Positions 8,504 to 17,699 of a stretch of DNA of 64,000 nucleotides are shown piece by piece; position 1 is the stretch's first letter; the number at the start of each line of letters is the position of its first letter. The stretch spans positions 163,416 through 227,415 of the forward strand of contig CAMHNI010000001.1 of the NCBI GenBank assembly GCA_946186505.1, given 5' to 3'. Position numbers and translations under genes: made by a program. The notes beneath the pieces are model-generated. The model was not told where the DNA came from and did no database searches. It was given only the letters and a program-made list of their open reading frames with translations. The DNA is from an uncultured Prevotellaceae bacterium. Its GTDB lineage: Bacteria; Bacteroidota; Bacteroidia; Bacteroidales; Bacteroidaceae.

Positions 8504-9340
8504 ATGACAGAATTGTTACTATACACCCAATGGAATCCCTCGCTGGAAGCTTTCTGTATCGGACCGCTCTCTTTCCGTTGGTACTCGCTGTGCTGGCTCA
8601 TCGGCTTGATAGTTGCCTACTTCGTTGTCCGCCGACTCTATAAGGAGCAGAAAATTAAAGAGGAGCTGTTTGACCCACTATTCTTCTATTGCTTCTTTGG
8701 CATCCTTATCGGCGCCCGACTGGGTCATTGCATCTTCTACCAGCCCGACTACTTTCTGACGTCGTTCAAAGGCTTTGTGGAGATGCTGCTGCCCATCCAC
8801 TTCCTGCCAGAAGGCGGTTGGAAGATGACGGGCTATGCCGGACTGGCCTCCCACGGCGGCACGGCAGGTCTGATGCTCGCCCTATGGCTCTACTGCAAGC
8901 ACACGAAGCTGAGCCTGTGGACAGTGCTCGACAACATCGCCATCGCCACCGGCACCACGGCCTGCTTCATACGCTTGGGCAATCTGATGAACAGTGAAAT
9001 CATCGGCAAGGCCACCGACGTTTCATGGGCCTTCGTCTTCGAGAAGGTGGATCTGCTGCCGCGTCATCCCAGCCAACTCTACGAAGCCGTCGCCTACGCC
9101 CTGCTGTTTGTCATCATGTGGGTGCTGCACAGGCGCTGGCCACAGAAGATTGGCACCGGTTGGTACTTCGGTTTCTGCCTGACATACATCTTCACCTTCC
9201 GCTTCTTCATCGAATATACCAAGGAGATTCAGGAAGCCTTCGAAGCCTCGCTGCCGCTCGATATGGGACAGATTCTCAGCATCCCGTTCATCATCGTCGG
9301 TGTGTGGTGTATGGTGAGGGCGAAGAGATTTGAGATTTGA
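8504..9340 (+). CDS. lgt: prolipoprotein diacylglyceryl transferase
   Basis: This 278-aa inner-membrane enzyme has about seven hydrophobic segments. It transfers diacylglycerol from phosphatidylglycerol to the lipobox Cys of prolipoproteins. The signatures are [10 protein letters not shown], the catalytic-region HGGTAG, and [12 protein letters not shown] followed by RHPSQLYEA. It serves the lipoproteins encoded here (for example 2089, 31931, 43300 and 60381). The last codons (KRFEI) lie in a triple GAGATTT tandem at 9325-9345. Confidence 0.96.
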   Translation: MTELLLYTQWNPSLEAFCIGPLSFRWYSLCWLIGLIVAYFVVRRLYKEQKIKEELFDPLFFYCFFGILIGARLGHCIFYQPDYFLTSFKGFVEMLLPIHFLPEGGWKMTGYAGLASHGGTAGLMLALWLYCKHTKLSLWTVLDNIAIATGTTACFIRLGNLMNSEIIGKATDVSWAFVFEKVDLLPRHPSQLYEAVAYALLFVIMWVLHRRWPQKIGTGWYFGFCLTYIFTFRFFIEYTKEIQEAFEASLPLDMGQILSIPFIIVGVWCMVRAKRFEI

Positions 9341-9352
9341 GATTTGAAGATT

Positions 9353-10816
9353 ATGAAAAGGATAGGTTTTATGGCTTTCCTGCTGTTGTTTACAACAATG
9401 GCAACAGACGCCCAGACGGAAAAGAATCCCAAGGGGCTGTATCGTCTGAAACAGTTCATCTACGAGGATGGCAGGACCAGTCCTCCTGGATTCAGCCAGT
9501 ATAAATATGCTGCTGACTCCGTGGGCTTACTCATATCCTACCGTGCCTCACAAAACACGACTCAATGGAGCAACATGACCGTGGAGATACGCGAGCCGTA
9601 CCCCCTGTTATACACTGGTGAGAAGCCGCAGGGCACTGACGGCCACGGCACACAGATATTCAATGTTGATGACGACCAGTTCTGCTTTAAATGGTACAAT
9701 GACAAGTGGCCGAACATGAGCAAGCTCAACGAGTTCATCACCGAGGTATACAGGAAAAGCGTTATGGAGCCTGAGGTGACGCAAGCTATCAACATGCTCG
9801 AGAACAGGTTTGACTATAATGCCAGCAAGTTCTATGGGTGGTGGGTACGTGTAGCCGCGACGGCCAATCCTGACGGTACGGGAAAGCGCACGGCTGTGCC
9901 AACCATCTGGAAAGCCTATAGCCCTGGGCTGTCGATGGTGGTCACCATACTCAACAATGGCAATGTGCTGGGATGCAACCCCACAAGCACCATCAAATAT
10001 GAGAACGACAGCACCATCTATGAGATAGGACATCCCTGCAACATCCATTGGATTAATGACAACTGTCATACACTCACGTTCGTTCAGGAGAACGGCGCGC
10101 CACTGACCGAGCTATGGATGAGGAGCGGACTGCCCAGAAACTGGCAAAGCGTGTTCAACACCGATGTCGCGATGTACAAAAATGGTACGGAGTGCATCAA
10201 GGAAGCTGTGGAAACGGCGTTGGCGGGAAATCTGCAGCAGGCAGAGGCACTCATCGCCGAGGCGATGAACGAGAAGGACGTGAACATCAGCATTCTTTGT
10301 GCAGGAACGGCTGGTATAGCATCAGACCTGCTCAACACAAAACAGCAGTACATGGATTGCGTGGCGTTCTGCGAACGGCAGCTGAAGAACATCACGGACT
10401 ATGTCGACGCAGGTCACGACCACGCCGGTTCCTCAAGAGTATTCATCCACCAGACAGAAATTTTCAGGGCTGTCGCCACCTATCGGAACGGTGAAACGGA
10501 AAAGGGCCGGCAACTGATGGAAGAGCGTCTCTCCATCATTGAAAGTGAGATAGAGCAGTACCGGGCCGTCAAGGGCATGGAGTCTTACATCAACACACTG
10601 TATTATTGCAATCTGGTGATGTATAACCTCGGCTATGACGTCTTCGGAGCAGACCGCACCCTACTGTATTTAGACGCCCTTTCACTCATGGCACCAGCCA
10701 TGACAGCACAACAGAAGCCCATGATTTTACAGTGCCGCGCCAACTGCTATCTTCTGAAAGGTGACAAGGAAAGCGCCGACAAGCTGTTGCAGCAGGCAAA
10801 AGAACTTGCTCCGTGA
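9353..10816 (+). CDS. secreted protein with TPR-like C-terminal half, function unknown
   Basis: The ATG at 9353 is preferred over the TTG at 9344 because it gives a regular Sec signal (MKRIGFMAFLLLFTTMATDA). The 487-aa product has a beta-rich, Trp-rich first half with a lipocalin-like feel and an alpha-helical second half. The latter carries repeated ALA-type helices (for example VETALAGNLQQAEALIAEAM and a final LLKGDKESADKLLQQAKELA), consistent with TPR repeats. No specific family is recognised. It starts 12 nt after lgt. Confidence 0.7.
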   Translation: MKRIGFMAFLLLFTTMATDAQTEKNPKGLYRLKQFIYEDGRTSPPGFSQYKYAADSVGLLISYRASQNTTQWSNMTVEIREPYPLLYTGEKPQGTDGHGTQIFNVDDDQFCFKWYNDKWPNMSKLNEFITEVYRKSVMEPEVTQAINMLENRFDYNASKFYGWWVRVAATANPDGTGKRTAVPTIWKAYSPGLSMVVTILNNGNVLGCNPTSTIKYENDSTIYEIGHPCNIHWINDNCHTLTFVQENGAPLTELWMRSGLPRNWQSVFNTDVAMYKNGTECIKEAVETALAGNLQQAEALIAEAMNEKDVNISILCAGTAGIASDLLNTKQQYMDCVAFCERQLKNITDYVDAGHDHAGSSRVFIHQTEIFRAVATYRNGETEKGRQLMEERLSIIESEIEQYRAVKGMESYINTLYYCNLVMYNLGYDVFGADRTLLYLDALSLMAPAMTAQQKPMILQCRANCYLLKGDKESADKLLQQAKELAP

Positions 10817-10841
10817 GAATTTTGATTGAATTTTCTAGGGT

Positions 10842-10906
10842 CAGTAGCAAAAACCTGTCGTTGGGATTCTGCCACTGTAGGGACTACCAACCGACTTTTG
10901 CTACTG
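10842..10906. terminator. bidirectional hairpin between convergent genes
   Basis: CAGTAGCAAAA at 10842-10852 pairs with TTTTGCTACTG at 10896-10906, and GTCGTTGG inside it pairs with CCAACCGAC with one bulge. T-rich flanks on both sides fit a shared terminator for the 9353 gene and mutS. The arms are long enough that it could also be a dispersed palindromic repeat. Confidence 0.55.
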
Positions 10907-10915
10907 TTCCATTTT

Positions 10916-13537
10916 CTACTTGCCCTGTACAATACGCTTGATGTCGTTCAGTTTGTTCAGAGCCTCCAACGGTGTGAGGTTGTTGACGTCAAGGCCGAGG
11001 ATTTCGTCGCGCACTTGACAAAGCACGGGGTCGTCGAGCTGGAAGAAGCTGAGCTGCATGCCTTCGCGTGAAGCGGCGATTTCAGCCGTTGGCTTACCTA
11101 CGGTGCCTACCTGCGAGTTGTCGGCTTCCAACTGCTTCAGGATGACACCAGCACGCTTGACGATGGAGCGGGGCATACCCGCAATATCAGCCACGTGGAT
11201 ACCGAAGGAGTGCTCCGAGCCGCCCCGTTCGAGCTTACGCAGGAAAATGACTTTGCCATCGACCTCCTTCACAGAGACGTTGTAGTTCTTGATGCGGTTA
11301 AAGTTCTTCTCCATCTCGTTCAGCTCATGGTAGTGAGTGGCAAAGAGCGTGCGTGGATGTCCGGCCTTCGTGTTCTCGTGCAGGTATTCCACGATAGCCC
11401 AAGCAATAGAGATACCATCATACGTCGAGGTGCCACGGCCCAGCTCATCGAAGAGTACCAACGAACGGCTGCTGACGTTGTTGAGGATGTTTGACGCCTC
11501 GGTCATCTCGACCATAAACGTCGATTCGCCCAACGAAATATTGTCGCTGGCTCCCACACGTGTGAAAATCTTGTCCACCAAGCCTATTTTCGCGGCCTCT
11601 GCGGGCACAAAGCAACCCACCTGGGCAAGTAGCACAATGAGCGCCGTCTGGCGCAGCAGCGCCGATTTACCGGCCATATTCGGACCTGTGATGATGATAA
11701 TCTGCTGGCGCTCGTTGTCTAAGAGGATGTCGTTGGGAATATACGGTTCCCCTATCGGCAGCTCCTGTTCGATGACGGGGTGGCGGCCCTGCTTGATGTC
11801 GAGCACCTCGCCGGAGTCTATCACGGGACGTACATAGTGGTTCTCCTCGGCAGTCTTCGCGAAGCTCAACAGACAGTCGAGGTGGGCCAATATGCCGGCG
11901 TTAATCTGTATCTGCGGGATGAACTCCTGCATAGCCAAAACCAACTCGTTAAACAGCTTGCTTTCCAATGACAGAATCTTGTCCTCGGCACCGAGAATCT
12001 TCTCCTCATACTCCTTCAGCTCCTGCGTGATGTATCGCTCGGCCTGGGCCAAGGTCTGCTTGCGCACCCACTCCTGCGGCACCAGGTCCTTATACGTGTT
12101 GCGCACCTCCAAGTAATAGCCGAACACGTTGTTATAGCCTATCTTCAGCGACTGTATGCCCGTCAGCTCGGCTTCACGCTGCTGAATCTGCAGCAGGTAG
12201 TCCTTGCCACTGTAGGCGATGTGGCGCAGTTCGTCAAGTTCGGCGTTCACGCCGTCGCGGATGACGCCGCCCTTCTGTACCAGCTGCGGCGGGTCGGGCT
12301 GTATCTCGCGATCAATGCGGTCGCGGAGCGATTCGCAGAGGTTCAGCCGCTCACCGACGCGCTTCAAGGCATCGTTCGTGGCGTAGAGGCACGCCGTCTT
12401 GATGGGGTGAATGGCCTGCAGAGCTGTCTTGAGCTGCACTACCTCACGCGGAGAAACGCGCCCCACGGCCACCTTCGAGATGATGCGCTCGAGGTCGCCG
12501 ACGCGGTGCAGCTGCTCGTCGATGCACTGGCGGAACTCCGGCTCCCGGTAGTAGTATTCCACGATGTCCAGGCGCTCGTTGATGGGCCTCTCGTCTTTCA
12601 GCGGGAAGACCAGCCAGCGCCGCAGCATACGGCCACCCATCGGACTGACCGTCTTATCGACCACATCCAACAACGACTTGCCGTCATCCTGCATAGGCTG
12701 AATCAGCTCCAAGGAGCGGATGGTGAACTTGTCTAAACGGACATATTTCTCCTCCTCAATGCGCTGCAGCGATGTGATATGGGCTATCTGGGTGTGCTGT
12801 GTCAGTTCCAGGTATTGCAGGATGGCACCCGCGGCAATCATACCGTTCTTCAGATGGTCAACGCCGAAGCCCTTCATCGACTTCACGCGGAAGTGCTTCA
12901 ACAGTTTCTGCATAGCACTCTGCTCGGTAAACACCCAGTCGTCAAGCTCGAAGGTGAAGAGCTTCGTACCGAAGTGCTGTTCAAAGTCCTTCTTCCGCTG
13001 ACGGTCCACCAGCACCTCCTTCGGCTGCAAGTTTCCCAGCAGTTTCTCTACATAATCGTAGGTGCCCTCGCCAGTCAGGAACTCACCCGTTGAGATGTCG
13101 AGGAACGAGACGCCGCAGGCCGACTTCCCGAAGTGAACAGCGCAAAGAAAATTGTTCTCCTTGTAATTCAGCACGTTGTCGCTGAGGGCCACGCCCGGCG
13201 TCACCAACTCCGTGATGCCGCGTTTCACCAGCTTCTTCGTCAGCTTCGGATCTTCCAGCTGGTCGCAGATGGCCACGCGCTTGCCGGCACGGATGAGCTT
13301 CGGCAGGTAGGTGTCGAGGGCGTGATGGGGGAAGCCCGCCATCTCGTCGCCCTTGTTGTACCCGTTGTTACGGTGTGTCAGTGTGATGCCCAAAATCTTC
13401 GCCGCCGTCACGGCGTCCTCGCAATACGTCTCGTAGAAGTCGCCGCAGCGGAATAGCAGCACCGCATCGGGGTGCTTCGCCTTCAGGTCGAAAAACTGCT
13501 TCATCATCGGGGTCAGTTCCCCGTCTTTCTTTGCCAT
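10916..13537 (-). CDS. mutS: DNA mismatch repair protein MutS
   Basis: This 873-aa protein recognises mismatches through the Phe-Tyr-Glu motif (F34-Y35-E36 in RCGDFYETY). It couples recognition to repair through its C-terminal ABC-type ATPase: Walker [15 protein letters not shown], signature-region [11 protein letters not shown], Walker [14 protein letters not shown] and the H-loop LFATHYHEL. Walker A has Ala/Ser-Ala where enterobacterial MutS has GGKST, a variant I associate with Bacteroidota. A TAACTTTG box at 13574-13567 (minus), about 30 nt upstream, is the likely -7 element. Length and domain order are normal. Confidence 0.96.
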   Translation of the reverse strand: MAKKDGELTPMMKQFFDLKAKHPDAVLLFRCGDFYETYCEDAVTAAKILGITLTHRNNGYNKGDEMAGFPHHALDTYLPKLIRAGKRVAICDQLEDPKLTKKLVKRGITELVTPGVALSDNVLNYKENNFLCAVHFGKSACGVSFLDISTGEFLTGEGTYDYVEKLLGNLQPKEVLVDRQRKKDFEQHFGTKLFTFELDDWVFTEQSAMQKLLKHFRVKSMKGFGVDHLKNGMIAAGAILQYLELTQHTQIAHITSLQRIEEEKYVRLDKFTIRSLELIQPMQDDGKSLLDVVDKTVSPMGGRMLRRWLVFPLKDERPINERLDIVEYYYREPEFRQCIDEQLHRVGDLERIISKVAVGRVSPREVVQLKTALQAIHPIKTACLYATNDALKRVGERLNLCESLRDRIDREIQPDPPQLVQKGGVIRDGVNAELDELRHIAYSGKDYLLQIQQREAELTGIQSLKIGYNNVFGYYLEVRNTYKDLVPQEWVRKQTLAQAERYITQELKEYEEKILGAEDKILSLESKLFNELVLAMQEFIPQIQINAGILAHLDCLLSFAKTAEENHYVRPVIDSGEVLDIKQGRHPVIEQELPIGEPYIPNDILLDNERQQIIIITGPNMAGKSALLRQTALIVLLAQVGCFVPAEAAKIGLVDKIFTRVGASDNISLGESTFMVEMTEASNILNNVSSRSLVLFDELGRGTSTYDGISIAWAIVEYLHENTKAGHPRTLFATHYHELNEMEKNFNRIKNYNVSVKEVDGKVIFLRKLERGGSEHSFGIHVADIAGMPRSIVKRAGVILKQLEADNSQVGTVGKPTAEIAASREGMQLSFFQLDDPVLCQVRDEILGLDVNNLTPLEALNKLNDIKRIVQGK

Positions 13538-13566
13538 CTTTATAACTGCTTTTTCTAATTTGATGG

Positions 13567-13574
13567 CAAAGTTA
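13567..13574 (-). promoter_or_regulatory. -7 element for mutS
   Basis: Read on the minus strand this is TAACTTTG, ending 29 nt before the mutS start codon. No clear TTTG box lies 20 nt upstream, so only the proximal half of the promoter is convincing. Confidence 0.55.
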
Positions 13575-13636
13575 CAACTTTTTCCCGAAAAGCGGACGGT
13601 TTTCCTAAAAAAACCTATTTTTGCAGACCTCAGCCG

Positions 13637-16483
13637 TTATTGAACGTGGAAATAGTCGAACTGTGCCTGACCGTCAGAGCCATAGCAGAAGATGCCGGTG
13701 CGGATGCCTTTCCAATAACCGCCACGCATGGGAAAAGTGTCACCTGCGGGGGTGAAATGATGGCCGTCAGTGCTGTAAAAGAACTGGTGGCTGTTCTGGT
13801 GGCAGTCATTAGTGACGCGAAGATAGAGCTGCGAGAACTTGCCCGGCTCAATAATCTGTTTACGGCCACCGAACTCAACATATACGCCCTGCGGACAAAG
13901 ACCGATGGCATTGAACTGCTTGCCAATACAAAAGAGCCCGGCATGACAATTGCCTCTGGCATTAAGCAGGGTTGTGGACTGACTCTGATAGCCAACGACT
14001 TTCTGGGTGAGCATGTTGCGGCAGGTTTTCAAGCTGTCGGCAGGCAGGGCTCGGAGTGTCAGCCAACCCTTTCGCACACTGAGGCTCCAGTGGTCGTTCT
14101 GTGGGTTGTGATTCCACTGCCATTGCAGGGCGAGTTGAGGGGCTGAGAAATCGTCGGAGGAGTGAAGGGTGGGGCTCATGGAGCCCATAGGGTTCATAGG
14201 GCTCAAGGGAGTTTTCCATGTGGTTACTGGTTCACCGATACCGTTGCCATCGTAGTCAACACCCATGAGCGGCCAGTCCTCTTGCCAGCGGACGGGCTGC
14301 AGGTGGACGACACGCCCCAAGACAGGAGTCTCCTGAAAATGGTAAAACCACCACCCTCCGTCAGGGGTGTCAACCAATGCGCCCTGATGAGGACCGTTGA
14401 TGTTGGTAGAGCCTTGCTCCAACACAACACGCCGTTCATAGGGGCCATAGATATTCCGTGAGCGGAGCACGGTCTGCCAGCCTTGTCCAACGCCGCCTTC
14501 GGGAATGATAAGATAATAATAACCGTTGCGTTTCAGGAATTTCGTGCCCTCAGCCACCGGTCCGGAATAGACCGTCACACCGTCATCGAGCAGCCGCTTG
14601 CCGTCAGCCGACATCTTGTGTACGATAATCGGTCCCGCACCGTGCTTGCTGCGCCCTAAGTAGGCCTGTCCGTCACTATCCCAGAAAGGGCAGGGGTCTT
14701 CCCACTTCTCCACACGCTTCACCAAATGCAGCGGACTCCACGGGCCGTGCGGATCTTCTGCCGTGGCCATATACAAGCCTTCCTCAGGCGTGCAGAAATA
14801 GACGTAAAAAAGTCCGTCGTGATAGCGGATTGCCGGTGCCCATGAGCCACCGGCATAGTGGCGGTTTTCGTCCCACCCCGGTTCATCGAAGCGCGAGTAA
14901 ATCTGACTGGCATAGCGCCAGTTCACCATATCGTCGCTCTCTAACACCTGCATGCCGATGAAGTGGAAATCGGAAGCCACCATATAGTATTTCCTGCCTA
15001 CGCGGATGACGTCAGGATCGGAGAAATCGGCGTTCAGTACAGGATTGATGTACGTACCATTACCCTGGTCACCCCATCGCAGATCTTCCGTATCTACACG
15101 CACAAAGTCAGGACGGGCGTCAGGAATCTCTGTCAGCACCTGTATGTTCTGGAATTGGACATTGCGGGCATGGCGTACAAAAAAGCCCTTGGCGGGCAGG
15201 TTACCCCACATTGTTGCTTCCGGGTATTCCTTCTCCTTCTCGTCCTTCAGGACTTCGTCAATCTTCGGGAGGTCTGACGCCGTGACGCCACCCTTGTGAT
15301 GCAGGCTGATGTTCGACAGGCTGACGTTCTCCACAGGATGTCCGGGGAGTCCCGTAATGCTGCAGCCAACGGGGCCGGCATTGCGAATGTGGATGTTGTC
15401 GAGATGCACACCGTTGATGCTGCCCACGTGGTCGATGGGAATCAGTTCGGAAATCGTGTCATCATTGCCGTTGCCACTCAGCCCTTTCGCTGCTTCCTTC
15501 AGCTTGTAGCCTCGCCCTCGGTTGCCCAAACGGACGAAGATAGGTGACTCCGTACCCTCGACGGTAAAGTCCGAGACGGTGACGTTCTCCATCGTGCCGC
15601 CATCGACAATCTCCAACGAAATGGCCGACGTGCCTATCCACTGACCGAAGAATTTCTCCTGCTGGTCGCTGCTTGGCTTGACGACAATGCCGCTGATGCT
15701 GATGTTGCGGAAGCCCCCGTTGGTCTCTGTTCCCAATTTCACGGCGTTGCAATGGCTTGACACCACACAGTTGCTGATGTGTATGTTCTCGCACAGCCTT
15801 GGTGACGTCGATTTCAGGGTGATGGCATCATCGTCGGAATCGGCTATGATGTTTGCCACGACTACTTCGTGGCATCCGTCCAAGTCCAGAGCATCGTTGT
15901 TATAGTTGTTGCGGTTGTGTACCTTGATGCCGTCAATCCTCAGGCGGTCACAGGCCAAGTAGTGCTGCATCCAGCAACCGCTGTTCCTCAGCGTAACATT
16001 GCGTACGGTGATATCCTCACCTCGGATGATGCGCAACAAATGGGGCCGTGTGATGCCCTCGTCGTTCCACGACAGTTTCTTAAAAGCCCGTCCCCGTCCG
16101 TCAATTGTACCGTAGCCGTCGATGCAGACGTTCTTCACGTTGTCGGCATAGATAAGCTGGATGGTCGTCGTCTGAGTGCGCAGCGACACGTAGTCCGACT
16201 TCATCGGACGGTAGTCTTCTAATCGGGTGCTGCCGTAGAGTGTAGCCCCTTGCTCCAGATACAGGTGGACATTGCTCTTCAACTCTATAGAGCCGGTCTT
16301 ATAGTCACCCGTCGGTACCACCACACATCCGCCACCAGCCTGCGAACAAGCATCGATGGCCTGCTGCAGAGCGTCGGTACTCAGTACGGTCGTATCGTTC
16401 TTCGCACCGTACTCCACGATATTGTAGTCTTTTGCCGATGCCGTCAGATGACATGCTAATAGTAAAGAGAGAATTTTAATCAT
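13637..16483 (-). CDS. secreted GH28-GH43 fusion (pectin or rhamnogalacturonan degradation)
   Basis: This 948-aa protein has a signal peptide (about 1-17). A GH28 right-handed beta-helix follows (about 20-460), then a GH43 five-bladed propeller (about 478-755) and a C-terminal beta-sandwich (about 775-948). GH28 features: NNDALDLDG (Asp197), DSDDDAI (Asp217-219) and SSHCNAVKLG (His244, Lys249). GH43 features: the likely base Asp489 in NADFSDPD, the pKa modulator Asp596 in WEDPCPFWD and the acid Glu645 in VAEGTKFL. The fusion suggests coupled removal of galacturonate and arabinose or xylose from one pectic substrate. It is the last gene of a three-gene operon, overlapping its upstream neighbour by 8 nt. 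Confidence 0.88.
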   Translation of the reverse strand: MIKILSLLLACHLTASAKDYNIVEYGAKNDTTVLSTDALQQAIDACSQAGGGCVVVPTGDYKTGSIELKSNVHLYLEQGATLYGSTRLEDYRPMKSDYVSLRTQTTTIQLIYADNVKNVCIDGYGTIDGRGRAFKKLSWNDEGITRPHLLRIIRGEDITVRNVTLRNSGCWMQHYLACDRLRIDGIKVHNRNNYNNDALDLDGCHEVVVANIIADSDDDAITLKSTSPRLCENIHISNCVVSSHCNAVKLGTETNGGFRNISISGIVVKPSSDQQEKFFGQWIGTSAISLEIVDGGTMENVTVSDFTVEGTESPIFVRLGNRGRGYKLKEAAKGLSGNGNDDTISELIPIDHVGSINGVHLDNIHIRNAGPVGCSITGLPGHPVENVSLSNISLHHKGGVTASDLPKIDEVLKDEKEKEYPEATMWGNLPAKGFFVRHARNVQFQNIQVLTEIPDARPDFVRVDTEDLRWGDQGNGTYINPVLNADFSDPDVIRVGRKYYMVASDFHFIGMQVLESDDMVNWRYASQIYSRFDEPGWDENRHYAGGSWAPAIRYHDGLFYVYFCTPEEGLYMATAEDPHGPWSPLHLVKRVEKWEDPCPFWDSDGQAYLGRSKHGAGPIIVHKMSADGKRLLDDGVTVYSGPVAEGTKFLKRNGYYYLIIPEGGVGQGWQTVLRSRNIYGPYERRVVLEQGSTNINGPHQGALVDTPDGGWWFYHFQETPVLGRVVHLQPVRWQEDWPLMGVDYDGNGIGEPVTTWKTPLSPMNPMGSMSPTLHSSDDFSAPQLALQWQWNHNPQNDHWSLSVRKGWLTLRALPADSLKTCRNMLTQKVVGYQSQSTTLLNARGNCHAGLFCIGKQFNAIGLCPQGVYVEFGGRKQIIEPGKFSQLYLRVTNDCHQNSHQFFYSTDGHHFTPAGDTFPMRGGYWKGIRTGIFCYGSDGQAQFDYFHVQ

Positions 16484-17687
16484 ACTTCTTTATCAGTTTG
16501 TCGATGGCCTTGTCGAGTGACTCAGTAGGCTCAATGATGTTGTAGTCCTGCCAGAATGCCGGGTCGCGGAAATAATCTACCCGGTCGAAGAAAGCATCGC
16601 GCTGGTCGAACGACTCACGGCCACGGATAGGCTGTACGTCATGGTCGGTGCTGCTGGTGACTGCCATTTCGCAGCAGGCGGTGAACGACGTGGCAAAGAG
16701 CCGCCGCTTCCAGTCGCAGTTGAAGCGGAACGTCGTGCGTACATAGCTGATAAGTGTCACTCCGTCAACAAAGCGGTAATCGACGAGCAGCGACAGTTCC
16801 TTCGGCCGGAAACGCACACCCGTTGGTTTGCGGACTAACATCAGCCGTGTGGCCTTTTCGCGGTCGCTCATGTCAAGTGACAGCTCGGCACGGGTAAAAG
16901 CCTGCGTCTCTTGGTCGATATACAGCTTGCCGAAATAGAGGGCGTAGTCCATCGTCACCCTCGGCCTGATGCTCACCACGAACTGCTGGCGGTCGCCGAT
17001 GCTCGTCGGTGTCTCCATCTTCAAGTCATAGCAGTCCAGGTCGTCGGCGTTCAGCAGGAAGTCGGTATTCTTTACCAAGTCAAGTTGGACGGATGCTACC
17101 GGCCCACCCATCACCTTCACACTGAGCGTATCATTCCGTTTGGGACTCAGCAGCCGCCGGCCTTTGCGGATGGCCACGCGGTCACGACCAGTCCCCTGTT
17201 GATAGGAAGTCTTATACATATCGACCACACCCTCGGAAACACAGATGTAGTGCTGTCGCTTCATGGCTGTCTCGCGGTAGAAGCAGTTGTATAGTTGCGG
17301 CTGTCGGCTGTAGTTCTGCGGTATTTTTCGAATGGCAGCCATCACCAGTTCACGCGGATTGTCGGCCATCACCAGTACCTCACTCAGCTGGACAGATGTG
17401 GGCACAAGCTTCACTGTCAAGTTCTCCAGTTGTCCATCCTTCAGTGACACCCGTCGGGAACGGTATCCGACATGTGACACCGTGACAGCCTCAACGGCCG
17501 TATCTGTTTTCAGCGTGAAGAGTCCGTCATCGTTGGTCACCACGGCCACCCCTGCAGCCGTCACGCTGGCACTGGCTATGACATTGCCCGTCTCCCCACA
17601 GACAACGGTGCCGCTAACTATCGTCCTTTGTGCCCATGCGTCAACTGAGGTCAGGATGGTCAGAAAAACCAAAAACATCTTTCTCAT
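16476..17687 (-). CDS. secreted carboxypeptidase-regulatory-like domain protein
   Basis: This 403-aa protein begins with a signal peptide (about 1-19) and a CarboxypepD_reg-like beta-sandwich (about 23-110). The sandwich carries VSGTVVCGETGNVIASASV and VSHVGYRSRRVSL, as in the N-terminal extension of TonB-dependent receptors. No plug or barrel follows. The remaining 290 residues match a Bacteroidota envelope-protein pattern (RELVMAAIRKIPQNY, YNCFYRET, LYIDQETQAFTRAEL). Function is unknown; an outer-membrane role near polysaccharide uptake is inferred from its neighbours. It lies 12 nt after the CotH gene and overlaps the GH28-GH43 gene. Confidence 0.75.
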   Translation of the reverse strand: MRKMFLVFLTILTSVDAWAQRTIVSGTVVCGETGNVIASASVTAAGVAVVTNDDGLFTLKTDTAVEAVTVSHVGYRSRRVSLKDGQLENLTVKLVPTSVQLSEVLVMADNPRELVMAAIRKIPQNYSRQPQLYNCFYRETAMKRQHYICVSEGVVDMYKTSYQQGTGRDRVAIRKGRRLLSPKRNDTLSVKVMGGPVASVQLDLVKNTDFLLNADDLDCYDLKMETPTSIGDRQQFVVSIRPRVTMDYALYFGKLYIDQETQAFTRAELSLDMSDREKATRLMLVRKPTGVRFRPKELSLLVDYRFVDGVTLISYVRTTFRFNCDWKRRLFATSFTACCEMAVTSSTDHDVQPIRGRESFDQRDAFFDRVDYFRDPAFWQDYNIIEPTESLDKAIDKLIKKYD

Positions 17688-17699
17688 ACTACTTGTTGG

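Noticed and set aside
9325..9345. GAGATTT heptamer tandem at the end of lgt
   Set aside because: Three perfect units, but short. It encodes the ordinary end of lgt plus the spacer, and there is no evidence of function.
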